DNA of 7,337 nucleotides from Prevotellaceae bacterium UBA2738 (GCA_002353585.1 DEJW01000026.1:2671-10007), one strand, 5' to 3'. Positions 1-6,020 are shown, numbered from the stretch's first letter. Notes: generated by a model not told the origin, from the sequence alone. Program-made: numbers and translations.

Positions 1-594
1 AAAATCGGAATGACATCCGTTTTCAGTGCCGACGGTAAGAATACACCGTGCACTGTTATCGAAGCTGGTCCTTGTGTCGTAACTCAGGTGAAGACCGTCG
101 AGAAGGACGGTTATGCCGCTTTGCAGCTCGGTTTCGGAGAGGCAAAGGAGAGTCGCACTTCTCAGCCTATGATGGGCAACTTTAAGAAGGCAGGCACAAC
201 ACCAAAGAAGCACTTGGCCGAGTTCAAGTTTGACGAGGAGCACAACCTCGGTGACACTATCTCTGCTGATCTCTTTGCTGATGGCGACTACGTTGATGTA
301 GTTGGTACATCTAAGGGTAAGGGTTTCCAGGGCGTAGTAAAGCGTCACGGTTTCGGTGGCGTTGGTCAGGCTACTCACGGTCAGGATGACCGTCTTCGTA
401 AGCCAGGTTCTATCGGTGCCTGCTCATACCCTGCGAAGGTGTTCAAGGGCATGCGCATGGGTGGACACATGGGTAACGAGCGTGTTACCACGCAGAATCT
501 GAGAGTGTTAAAGGTTATCCCAGAGCAGAACCTCATCATCGTGAAGGGTTCAGTGCCAGGATACAATGGTTCAACAGTTTTAATCAAGAAGTAA
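1..594 (+). CDS. rplC: 50S ribosomal protein L3 (uL3), 5' end outside window
   Basis: L3 is an early-assembling 50S protein that binds 23S rRNA near its 3' end and sends a loop toward the peptidyl transferase centre. The frame is open from base 1 (K-I-G before the first ATG at 10). Family L3 proteins read GxKxGMT here, so the ATG at 10 is internal and about 7 N-terminal residues lie upstream. Visible are the N-terminal barrel motif FSADGKNTPCTVIEAG, the central ATHGQDD segment, the loop GSIGACSYPAKVFKG and the signature MGNERVTTQ; 197 residues precede the TAA stop. The loop has Ala-Cys-Ser where E. coli L3 has Gln-Asn-Gln, so the glutamine methylated by PrmB in E. coli is absent. rplD follows after 4 nt, which suggests coupled translation. 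The family assignment is secure. Confidence 0.97.
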   Translation, partial: KIGMTSVFSADGKNTPCTVIEAGPCVVTQVKTVEKDGYAALQLGFGEAKESRTSQPMMGNFKKAGTTPKKHLAEFKFDEEHNLGDTISADLFADGDYVDVVGTSKGKGFQGVVKRHGFGGVGQATHGQDDRLRKPGSIGACSYPAKVFKGMRMGGHMGNERVTTQNLRVLKVIPEQNLIIVKGSVPGYNGSTVLIKK

Positions 595-598
595 AGTC

Positions 599-1228
599 AT
601 GGAAGTAAATGTATTGAATATACAGGGCAAGGAGACAGGACGTAAGGCTGTTCTTAATGACGCTATCTACGCTATCGAGCCAAACGACCATGTTCTCTAC
701 CTCGATGTTAAGCAGTATCTGGGCAATCAGCGCCAGGGTACAGCAAAGGCTAAGGAGCGCAGCGAGATGTCAGGCTCTACACGTAAACTGGGTCGCCAGA
801 AGGGCGGCGGCGGTGCACGTCGTGGTGACATCAACTCACCAGTATTGGTAGGTGGTGCTCGCGTTTTCGGTCCTAAGCCACGCGATTATCGCACTAAGCT
901 TAACCTTAAGACTAAGCAGCTCGCACGTAAGAGTGCTCTCTCTTACAAGGTGCAGGAGAATGGTATCATCGTTGTTGAGGATTTCAACATCGAGACTCCA
1001 AAGACTAAGGAGATCCTTGCTATTGCAAAGGCTCTGAAGGTTGAGGGCAAGAAGTTGCTCTTCGTTCTCCCTGTAGAGAATAAGAATATCTATAAGTCGG
1101 CTCGCAACCTCAAGAATGTTGAGGTGATGGGTGCAGCAAACATCAACGCCTACAAGGTGATGAATGCTGACGTGCTCGTTATGGCTGAGAATGCCGTTCC
1201 GACTATTGATGAAGTTTTAACCAAGTAA
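599..1228 (+). CDS. rplD: 50S ribosomal protein L4 (uL4)
   Basis: L4 binds 23S rRNA domain I and lines the exit tunnel constriction through a long loop. In E. coli it also represses its own S10 operon; nothing here shows whether that holds in this organism. The 209-residue protein is full length for the family. The globular N-terminus (about 1-45) is followed by the basic, Gly-rich extended loop (about 46-98), with LGRQKGGGGARRG at 64-76 and the VFGPKPRDY motif at 89-97. The lysine at 68 appears to match E. coli Lys63, a macrolide-resistance position. E. coli has KGTGRAR where this protein has KGGGGAR, a form I recall as usual in Bacteroidota. The ATG lies 4 nt after the rplC stop with no SD motif, so initiation probably relies on coupling or the A-rich context. 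Confidence 0.98.
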   Translation: MEVNVLNIQGKETGRKAVLNDAIYAIEPNDHVLYLDVKQYLGNQRQGTAKAKERSEMSGSTRKLGRQKGGGGARRGDINSPVLVGGARVFGPKPRDYRTKLNLKTKQLARKSALSYKVQENGIIVVEDFNIETPKTKEILAIAKALKVEGKKLLFVLPVENKNIYKSARNLKNVEVMGAANINAYKVMNADVLVMAENAVPTIDEVLTK

Positions 1229-1235
1229 ACTTAAT

Positions 1236-1241
1236 AAGGAG
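1236..1241 (+). promoter_or_regulatory. Shine-Dalgarno motif of rplW
   Basis: AAGGAG lies 9 nt before the rplW ATG, a canonical spacing. It stands out because most genes in this window lack an SD motif, as is usual in Bacteroidota. It supports the ATG at 1251 as the rplW start. Confidence 0.75.
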
Positions 1242-1250
1242 AATTAGATT

Positions 1251-1544
1251 ATGGCATTTATAGTTAAGCCTGTAGTCACTGAGAAGATGACTAAGATTAC
1301 CGAAAAGAAGCCAAACCGCTACGGCTTTATCGTAAAGCCTGAGGCAAACAAGCTCCAGATTAAGCAGGAGGTTGAGGCTCGCTACAACGTAACAGTGGAA
1401 GACGTTAACACCATGAACTATGCCGGCAAGCGTTCATCACGCTACACTAAGGCTGGTCTGATCAAGGGTCAGCGTAACGCCTTCAAGAAAGCTATCGTTA
1501 CTCTGAAGGAGGGCGATGAAATTGATTTTTATAGCAATATCTAA
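1251..1544 (+). CDS. rplW: 50S ribosomal protein L23 (uL23)
   Basis: L23 sits at the rim of the exit tunnel and is the docking site for trigger factor and signal recognition particle. The 97-residue protein is of normal size. It shows the N-terminal VKPVVTEKMT motif, whose Glu11 corresponds by alignment to E. coli Glu18, the contact residue for the targeting factors. The C-terminal half carries the basic hairpin loop (about 58-76, including KRSSRYTKAG) that enters the subunit, then KKAIVTLKEGDEIDF, the family's closing strand. The gene is 22 nt after rplD and is one of the few here with a canonical SD sequence; rplB follows after 7 nt. Confidence 0.97.
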   Translation: MAFIVKPVVTEKMTKITEKKPNRYGFIVKPEANKLQIKQEVEARYNVTVEDVNTMNYAGKRSSRYTKAGLIKGQRNAFKKAIVTLKEGDEIDFYSNI

Positions 1545-1551
1545 ATAAAAA

Positions 1552-2379
1552 ATGGCAGTACGTAAATTAAAACCAGTTACACCTGGTCAAAGACACAAAG
1601 TTATTGGCACGTTCGAGGATATTACTGCATCCGTGCCAGAGAAGTCTCTCGTTTACGGTAAGCGCTCTACCGGCGGTCGAAACAACACCGGTAAGATGAC
1701 CGTACGCTACAAGGGCGGCGGCCACAAGAGGAAGTATCGTCTGATCGACTTCAAGCGAGAGAAGGATGGTGTTCCAGCAACAGTAAAGTCAATAGAGTAC
1801 GATCCAAACCGCTCTGCGCGCATCGCACTCCTTTACTATGCTGACGGTGAGAAACGTTACATTATCGCTCCTAACGGACTTGAGGTGGGTGCTAAGCTGA
1901 TGTCAGGCGCTGAGGCAGTGCCAGAGGTTGGTAACGCTCTTCCACTTGCTAACATCCCGGTAGGTACCGTAATCCACAACATCGAATTACGCCCAGGACA
2001 GGGTGCACTCCTTGTTCGCTCGGCTGGTAATTTCGCTCAGTTGACTTCTCGTGAAGGCAGTTACTGTGTAATCAAACTCCCTTCAGGTGAGACACGTAAG
2101 GTGCTCTCTGCCTGCAAGGCTACAGTCGGTGCTGTAGGCAACTCTGACCACGCTCTCGAGCAGTCTGGTAAGGCTGGTCGCTCACGCTGGCTCGGACGTC
2201 GTCCACACAACCGCGGTGTTGTAATGAACCCAGTAGATCACCCAATGGGTGGTGGTGAAGGACGTCAGTCTGGTGGTCACCCACGCTCACGTAAGGGTCT
2301 CTACGCTAAGGGCCTGAAGACTCGCGCTCCAAAGAAGCAGTCTAACAAGTACATCATTGAAAGAGCTAACAAGAAGTAA
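1552..2379 (+). CDS. rplB: 50S ribosomal protein L2 (uL2)
   Basis: L2 is one of the most conserved 50S proteins. It binds 23S rRNA domain IV, helps join the subunits and lies close to the peptidyl transferase centre. The 275-residue protein is full length. It contains the OB-like and SH3-like core (about 60-200), with GGRNNTGKMTVRYKGGGHK at 41-59 and IEYDPNRSARIALL at 81-94. The C-terminal signature NPVDHPMGGGEG spans 226-237. His230 matches the functionally important His229 of mature E. coli L2. Two residues on, Met232 replaces a histidine found in E. coli. The basic tail HPRSRKGLYAKGLKTR is of Bacteroidota type. The ATG follows the rplW stop by 7 nt of A-rich sequence with no SD motif. Confidence 0.98.
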   Translation: MAVRKLKPVTPGQRHKVIGTFEDITASVPEKSLVYGKRSTGGRNNTGKMTVRYKGGGHKRKYRLIDFKREKDGVPATVKSIEYDPNRSARIALLYYADGEKRYIIAPNGLEVGAKLMSGAEAVPEVGNALPLANIPVGTVIHNIELRPGQGALLVRSAGNFAQLTSREGSYCVIKLPSGETRKVLSACKATVGAVGNSDHALEQSGKAGRSRWLGRRPHNRGVVMNPVDHPMGGGEGRQSGGHPRSRKGLYAKGLKTRAPKKQSNKYIIERANKK

Positions 2380-2384
2380 TCCAC

Positions 2385-2400
2385 AAAAAACTAAGTAAAT
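2385..2400 (+). promoter_or_regulatory. A-tract leader element before rpsS
   Basis: A6 (2385-2390) is followed by CTAAGTAAAT, ending 1 nt before the rpsS ATG. It resembles the A-tract plus GTAA elements ahead of rplV, rplP and rplX. A-rich leaders favour initiation in Bacteroidota, where SD sequences are rarely used; the role at this site is inferred. Confidence 0.35.
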
Positions 2401-2401
2401 T

Positions 2402-2668
2402 ATGAGTCGTTCATTAAAAAAAGGTCCATACATCAACGTTTCTCTCGAGAAGAAAGTTCTCGCTATGAATGAGAGCGGTAAGAAGACTGTCGTAAAGACA
2501 TGGGCTAGGGCTTCTGTAATTTCACCAGATTTCGTGGGTCATACAGTAGCTGTTCATAACGGTAACAAATTCATTCCTGTCTATGTAACGGAGAACATGG
2601 TAGGTCACAAGCTCGGTGAGTTTGCTCCTACACGCCGCTTCGGTGGTCATGCCGGTAACAAGAAATAA
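2402..2668 (+). CDS. rpsS: 30S ribosomal protein S19 (uS19)
   Basis: S19 is a 30S head protein that forms a complex with S13 and contacts the A-site finger and L5 across the subunit bridge. The 88-residue length is normal. Family hallmarks are the start MSRSLKKGPY, the central KTWARASVISPDFVGHT (32-48) and the signature MVGHKLGEFAPTRRFGGH (66-83). It ends in tandem in-frame stops (TAA at 2666 then TGA). The leader is A-rich without an SD motif. It lies 22 nt after rplB and 38 nt before rplV, the longest gap in the S10 part of the cluster. Confidence 0.98.
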   Translation: MSRSLKKGPYINVSLEKKVLAMNESGKKTVVKTWARASVISPDFVGHTVAVHNGNKFIPVYVTENMVGHKLGEFAPTRRFGGHAGNKK

Positions 2669-2688
2669 TGACAGGCACCTAACCATTT

Positions 2689-2699
2689 AAAAAGTAAAT
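2689..2699 (+). promoter_or_regulatory. A-tract plus GTAA leader element before rplV
   Basis: AAAAAGTAAAT lies in the 38-nt rpsS-rplV gap, with 9 nt between the end of its GTAA and the rplV ATG. The same spacing occurs before rplP. There is no SD motif, so this A-rich element is the best candidate initiation enhancer; that role is inferred. Confidence 0.35.
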
Positions 2700-2706
2700 C
2701 CAGAAA

Positions 2707-3108
2707 ATGGGAGCTAGAAAACATATCGCGGCTGAAAAACTTAAGGCAGCACGCAAAAATCAATATTTTGCCAAGCTCGTAGGTGTTCCTTCTTCACCAC
2801 GTAAGATGCGCTACGTCGTAGACATGATTCGTGGAATGGAGGTTAACCGCGCACTCGGCGTGCTCAGGTTCTCTAAGAAGCAGGCTGCTGCTGACGTAGA
2901 GAAACTGCTCCGCTCTGCCATCGCTAACTGGGAGGTCAAGAATGACCGTAAGGCTGAAGATGGAGAGCTGTATATCTCTAAAGTATTCGTGGACGAAGGC
3001 GTTACAATGAAGCGCATGCGCCCTGCACCACAGGGTCGTGGCTACCGCATTCGTAAGCGTTCTAACCACGTAACACTGTTTGTTGACACCAAAACTAATG
3101 ATAAATAA
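2707..3108 (+). CDS. rplV: 50S ribosomal protein L22 (uL22)
   Basis: L22 contacts all six 23S rRNA domains and lines the exit tunnel with a long beta-hairpin. The 133-residue protein exceeds the 110 residues of E. coli L22, mainly through a basic N-terminal extension (about 1-18) before the core that starts near YFAKLVGVPSSPRKMR. The core motif YVVDMIRGMEVNRAL (36-50) is present. The hairpin lies around 95-118 (VDEGVTMKRMRPAPQGRGYR), followed by the closing strand NHVTLFV. Hairpin changes give macrolide resistance in other bacteria; I see no obvious hairpin deletion or insertion. Only the ATG at 2707 gives the conventional MGARK start I expect for this lineage. rpsC follows after 8 nt. Confidence 0.97.
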   Translation: MGARKHIAAEKLKAARKNQYFAKLVGVPSSPRKMRYVVDMIRGMEVNRALGVLRFSKKQAAADVEKLLRSAIANWEVKNDRKAEDGELYISKVFVDEGVTMKRMRPAPQGRGYRIRKRSNHVTLFVDTKTNDK

Positions 3109-3111
3109 GGA
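3107..3111 (+). promoter_or_regulatory. Possible weak Shine-Dalgarno motif of rpsC
   Basis: AAGGA overlaps the rplV TAA stop and lies 5 nt before the rpsC ATG. It matches the SD core, but spacing is at the short end and such a short match could be chance. Confidence 0.4.
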
Positions 3112-3116
3112 ATAGA

Positions 3117-3851
3117 ATGGGACAGAAAGTTAATCCAATAGCTAACCGCCTCGGCATTGTCCGCGGTTGGGATTCAAACTGGTTCGGTGGAAAGAGCTTC
3201 GGAGATAACCTCGTTGAGGACCAGAAAATCCGTAAGTATCTGAACGAGCGTCTCGCTAAGGCTAGCGTGTCTCGTATCGTCATCGAGCGCACTTTGAAGC
3301 GTGTCACCATCACTATCTGCACAGCCCGTCCGGGTATTGTCATTGGTAAGGGTGGTGAGGAAGTTGATAAGCTCAAGGAAGAGCTGAAGAAACTTTACAA
3401 GAAGGAGATTCAGATCAACATCTTCGAAATCAAGAAGCCAGACCTCGATGCTAACATCGTTGCTAACTCTATCGCTCGCCAGGTAGAGGGCAAGATAGCT
3501 TACCGTCGCGCAATCAAAATGGCTATTCAGAACACCATGCGCGCTGGTGCTGAAGGTATCAAGGTACAGATCTCAGGCCGTCTGAACGGTGCTGAAATCG
3601 CACGCGCTGAAATGCTGAAGGAGGGTCGTACCCCTCTGCACACATTCCGCGCAGACATCGATTACTGCAAGACTGAGGCTCTCACCAAGGTGGGTATTCT
3701 CGGTATAAAGGTATGGATATGCCGTGGTGAGGTTTACGGCAAGCGTGACCTCGCTCCTAACTTCTCTCAGGAGAATAAGGGTGTCGGCCGTCCTGCTGGT
3801 GGTCGTGGTAACGGCCGTGGCGGTAACCGTAAGAGAAACAATAACCGTTAA
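3117..3851 (+). CDS. rpsC: 30S ribosomal protein S3 (uS3)
   Basis: S3 is a 30S head protein at the mRNA entry channel and, with S4 and S5, supports mRNA unwinding. The 244-residue protein has the usual start MGQKVNPIANRLG and a KH type 2 RNA-binding domain around 38-107. Its GxxG loop is GKGG (77-80) within RPGIVIGKGGEEVDKL. The C-terminal domain contains GIKVQISGRLNGAEIARAE (147-165) and PLHTFRADIDY (173-183). Basic residues Arg130, Arg131 and Lys134 (YRRAIK) match the E. coli helicase-associated residues 131, 132 and 135. The last 20 or so residues form a Gly/Arg/Asn-rich tail that is probably disordered. The start is 8 nt after rplV with a possible weak SD. Confidence 0.98.
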   Translation: MGQKVNPIANRLGIVRGWDSNWFGGKSFGDNLVEDQKIRKYLNERLAKASVSRIVIERTLKRVTITICTARPGIVIGKGGEEVDKLKEELKKLYKKEIQINIFEIKKPDLDANIVANSIARQVEGKIAYRRAIKMAIQNTMRAGAEGIKVQISGRLNGAEIARAEMLKEGRTPLHTFRADIDYCKTEALTKVGILGIKVWICRGEVYGKRDLAPNFSQENKGVGRPAGGRGNGRGGNRKRNNNR

Positions 3852-3860
3852 AAAAGTAAG
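3850..3860 (+). promoter_or_regulatory. A-tract plus GTAAG leader element before rplP
   Basis: A6 (3850-3855, overlapping the rpsC stop) followed by GTAAG lies ahead of the rplP ATG, with 9 nt between the end of GTAA and the start codon, as for rplV. No SD motif is present. A role as an A-rich initiation enhancer is inferred. Confidence 0.35.
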
Positions 3861-3868
3861 AATCTACT

Positions 3869-4297
3869 ATGTTACAGCCAAAAAGAGTAAAATATAGAAG
3901 ACCCCAGGATGGTCGTGGCAATAAGGGCAACGCTCACCGTGGTACACAGCTTGCTTTCGGTTCGTTCGGTATCAAGACACTTGAGCCAAAGTGGATTGAC
4001 AGCCGCCAGATTGAGGCTGCCCGTGTAGCTATCAACCGCTACATGAACCGTGAAGGTCAGGTTTGGATCCGTATCTTCCCTGACAAACCAATCACCCGCA
4101 AGCCTGCTGACGTACGTATGGGTAAAGGTAAGGGTGACCCAGCAGGATGGGTTGCTCCAGTTACACCAGGACGTATCCTGTTTGAAGTAGAAGGCGTTCC
4201 GTTCGACACCGCTAAGGAGGCTCTCCGTCTCGGTGCACAGAAATTGCCAGTTAAAACAAAGTTTGTTGTACGTCGTGACTACGATAAAAACGCTTAA
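3869..4297 (+). CDS. rplP: 50S ribosomal protein L16 (uL16)
   Basis: L16 is a late-assembling 50S protein between the central protuberance and the A site, where it helps position A-site tRNA. The 142-residue protein is full length. It begins MLQPKRVKYRRPQDGRGNKG and carries the LAFGSFGIK motif (28-36), QIEAARVAINRYMNREG (47-63) and WIRIFPDKPITRKPADVRMG (66-85). Arg83 in VRMGKGKG aligns with Arg81 of E. coli L16, which is hydroxylated there; whether this organism does so cannot be seen. The Gly- and Lys-rich loop 84-89 reaches toward the tRNA site. The leader is A-rich without an SD, and rpmC follows after 3 nt. Confidence 0.98.
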   Translation: MLQPKRVKYRRPQDGRGNKGNAHRGTQLAFGSFGIKTLEPKWIDSRQIEAARVAINRYMNREGQVWIRIFPDKPITRKPADVRMGKGKGDPAGWVAPVTPGRILFEVEGVPFDTAKEALRLGAQKLPVKTKFVVRRDYDKNA

Positions 4298-4300
4298 ACT

Positions 4301-4489
4301 ATGAAGATTAAAGAAGTAAAAGAACTCGAAACCAAGGATTTGGTAGAGAAGTTGGAGAACGCTAAGACAGCTCTCGAAACACTGAAGCTGAACCACCAGG
4401 TTTCTCCTCTTGAGAATCCATCACAGATTAAGGCTGCTCGTCGTGACATCGCTCGTATGATGACAGAACTCAATTCACGTAATAAATAA
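4301..4489 (+). CDS. rpmC: 50S ribosomal protein L29 (uL29)
   Basis: L29 is a small two-helix protein next to L23 at the tunnel exit. The 62-residue product fits the family's 60-70 residues. It has the N-terminal MKIKEVKELETKDL with the helix 1 Leu pattern, and the helix 2 signature LENPSQIKAARRDIARM (37-53). It starts 3 nt after the rplP stop with no SD motif, so translational coupling is likely. Its TAA stop (4487-4489) is followed in frame by a second TAA whose last base is the first base of the upstream candidate rpsQ ATG. Confidence 0.97.
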   Translation: MKIKEVKELETKDLVEKLENAKTALETLKLNHQVSPLENPSQIKAARRDIARMMTELNSRNK

Positions 4490-4491
4490 TA

Positions 4492-4758
4492 ATGGTCCAT
4501 ATGGAACAGCGTAATTTAAGAAAGACCAGACAGGGTGTCGTTACCAGCAACAAGATGGATAAAACCATTGTTATTGCGTCAAAGTTCAAAGAGAAGCACC
4601 CAATCTATGGTAAGTTTGTGCAGAAGACTAAGAAGTATCATGCACACGATGAAAAGAATGAGGCAAATGTAGGTGATACAGTCCTCATCATGGAGACCCG
4701 TCCACTCTCTAAGACTAAGAGATGGAGATTAGTTTCAATAATTGAAAAAGCTAAGTAA
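4492..4758 (+). CDS. rpsQ: 30S ribosomal protein S17 (uS17)
   Basis: S17 is a primary-binding 30S protein with an OB fold that binds 16S rRNA in the 5' domain. The frame contains KMDKTIVIASKFKEKHPIYG, the segment KKYHAHDEKNEANVGD and the signature GDTVLIMETRPLSKTKRWRL, all standard for S17. Two starts are possible. The ATG at 4492 gives 88 residues (MVHMEQRN), has A at -3 and lies in the AT-rich stop junction. The ATG at 4501 gives 85 residues (MEQRNLRKTRQG), matching the length and opening I recall for Bacteroidales S17. Neither has an SD. I report the longer form for its context, though the shorter is about equally likely. rplN follows after 3 nt, joining the S10 and spc blocks. Confidence 0.96.
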   Translation: MVHMEQRNLRKTRQGVVTSNKMDKTIVIASKFKEKHPIYGKFVQKTKKYHAHDEKNEANVGDTVLIMETRPLSKTKRWRLVSIIEKAK

Positions 4759-4761
4759 AAT

Positions 4762-5127
4762 ATGATACAGGCAGAATCAAGACTTACAGTATGTGATAAC
4801 AGCGGCGCACGCGAGGCTCTCTGCATCCGTGTTCTTGGTGGTACAAGACGCCGCTATGCCAGCGTAGGTGACGTTATTGTCGTTGCTGTCAAGAACGTTA
4901 TCGCGTCAAGTGACCTCAAGAAAGGTGCAGTATCAAAGGCGCTCATCGTTCGCACTAAGAAGGAGATACGTCGTGCTGACGGCTCTTACATCCGCTTCGA
5001 TGACAATGCTTGTGTCCTCCTCAATAACGCAGGCGAACTCCGCGGCAGCCGTATCTTCGGTCCTGTTGCACGTGAGTTGCGTGCCGTTAACATGAAGGTC
5101 GTTTCTCTCGCACCTGAGGTACTTTAG
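4762..5127 (+). CDS. rplN: 50S ribosomal protein L14 (uL14)
   Basis: L14 is a 50S interface protein forming intersubunit bridges with 16S rRNA, and it is the binding site of the silencing factor RsfS in many bacteria. The 121-residue protein is normal in length. It begins MIQAESRLTVCDNSGAREA and contains VGDVIVVAVKNVI (35-47), the family signature ALIVRTKKEIRRADGSYIRF (60-79) and IFGPVARELR (98-107). It is the first gene of the spc-type block, only 3 nt after rpsQ and without an SD, which suggests co-transcription with the S10 genes. It is the only gene here with a visible stop other than TAA; it ends in TAG. Confidence 0.98.
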   Translation: MIQAESRLTVCDNSGAREALCIRVLGGTRRRYASVGDVIVVAVKNVIASSDLKKGAVSKALIVRTKKEIRRADGSYIRFDDNACVLLNNAGELRGSRIFGPVARELRAVNMKVVSLAPEVL

Positions 5128-5138
5128 TTTTCACACTT

Positions 5139-5150
5139 AAAAAAAAGTAG
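5139..5150 (+). promoter_or_regulatory. A8 tract plus GTAG leader element before rplX
   Basis: A run of eight A (5139-5146) followed by GTAG lies in the 30-nt rplN-rplX gap, with 7 nt between it and the rplX ATG. It resembles the elements before rplV and rplP and replaces an SD motif. Function is inferred. Confidence 0.35.
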
Positions 5151-5157
5151 TAAACAA

Positions 5158-5475
5158 ATGAGTAAGATACATATAAGAAAAGGAGATACCGTTATAGTAC
5201 TCGCCGGCCGCGACAAGGGCAAGACAGGCAAGGTACAGAAGGTTCTCGTTGAAGACAACAAGGCTATCGTAGAGGGCATCAACATTGTCTCTAAGAGCCA
5301 GAAGCCTTCAGCACAGAACCCTCAGGGTGGTATCGTAAAGCAGGAGGCTCCTATCCACATTTCTAACCTGAGCCTCATTGATCCTAAGAGCGGAAAGGCT
5401 ACTCGCGTGGCTATCAAGCACGAGGGCAAGAACGTTATCCGTATCGCTAAAAAGTCAGGGGAGGAAATCAAGTAA
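5158..5475 (+). CDS. rplX: 50S ribosomal protein L24 (uL24)
   Basis: L24 starts 50S assembly by binding the 5' end of 23S rRNA and ends up near the tunnel exit. The 105-residue protein is full length. A KOW motif in an SH3-like barrel spans about 5-35 (HIRKGDTVIVLAGRDKGKTG). It is followed by the family segments IVEGINIVSKSQKP (37-50) and GGIVKQEAPIHISNLSL (57-73). The leader is A-rich with no SD. The last codons of rplX carry the strong SD of rplE, and the stop overlaps the rplE start by 1 nt (TAATG), so rplE translation is probably coupled to this gene. Confidence 0.97.
   Translation: MSKIHIRKGDTVIVLAGRDKGKTGKVQKVLVEDNKAIVEGINIVSKSQKPSAQNPQGGIVKQEAPIHISNLSLIDPKSGKATRVAIKHEGKNVIRIAKKSGEEIK
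5458..5464 (+). promoter_or_regulatory. Strong Shine-Dalgarno motif of rplE inside rplX
   Basis: GGGGAGG, containing the core GGAGG (5460-5464), lies in the last codons of rplX, 10 nt before the rplE ATG at 5475. With the TAATG overlap this is a classical coupled re-initiation site and one of three strong SD motifs in the window. Confidence 0.75.
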
Positions 5476-6020
5476 TGGATACAGCACAGTTAAAGAAAAT
5501 ATATAAGGAGACTATAGCTCCTGATCTGCAGAAGCAGTTCAACTACTCTTCTAAGATGCAGATTCCTGAGCTCAAGAAGATCGTTGTCAACATGGGTCTC
5601 GGTGACGCTACCCAGGACAAGAAGATTATCGAGGTCGCTATCAATGAGATTACAGCTATTACCGGTCAGAAGGCAGTGGCTACATACTCAAAGAAGGATA
5701 TCGCTAACTTCAAGCTCCGTAAGAAGATGCCTATCGGCGTTATGGTTACACTGCGTCGTGAGCGTATGTATGAGTTCCTTGAGAAGCTCATCCGCGTTGC
5801 TCTCCCACGTATTCGTGACTTCAAGGGCATACAGTCTAAGTTCGATGGTCGTGGCAACTACAACCTCGGTATTCAGGAGCAGATCATCTTCCCTGAGATC
5901 AACATCGATTCTATCGACCGCATCCAGGGTATGAACATCACCTTCGTAACAACAGCAAAGACTGATGAAGAGGGCTTCGCTCTCCTCAAGGCATTCGGTC
6001 TTCCATTCAAGAACGCTTAA
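5475..6020 (+). CDS. rplE: 50S ribosomal protein L5 (uL5)
   Basis: L5 binds 5S rRNA with L18 to form the central protuberance and contacts P-site tRNA and S13/S19. The 181-residue protein is full length. It shows the L5 signature LKKIVVNMGLGDA (33-45), the KLRKKMPIGVMVTLRRERMY segment (80-99), PRIRDFKGI (111-119) and the closing FGLPF (174-178). The ATG overlaps the rplX stop by 1 nt and has a strong SD. In E. coli the S8 repressor binds spc mRNA at this rplX-rplE junction. I cannot recognise an S8 site here from the sequence. Tandem in-frame stops TAA-TAG end the gene; rpsN follows after 12 nt. Confidence 0.98.
   Translation: MDTAQLKKIYKETIAPDLQKQFNYSSKMQIPELKKIVVNMGLGDATQDKKIIEVAINEITAITGQKAVATYSKKDIANFKLRKKMPIGVMVTLRRERMYEFLEKLIRVALPRIRDFKGIQSKFDGRGNYNLGIQEQIIFPEINIDSIDRIQGMNITFVTTAKTDEEGFALLKAFGLPFKNA

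Noticed and set aside
10..12. ATG at position 10 as the rplC start
   Set aside because: The preceding in-frame codons read K-I-G, which is the conserved L3 sequence before G-M-T, so the gene continues upstream of the window.
3872..4396. 174-codon open frame on the - strand opposite rplP and rpmC
   Set aside because: It is the shadow of highly conserved coding sequence. Its Cys- and Ser-rich translation resembles no family I know.
5584..5934. 116-codon frame on the + strand inside rplE, and similar frames inside rplD and rplN
   Set aside because: They are Ser/Arg/Leu-rich alternate-frame translations of strongly conserved genes, with no independent start signals.
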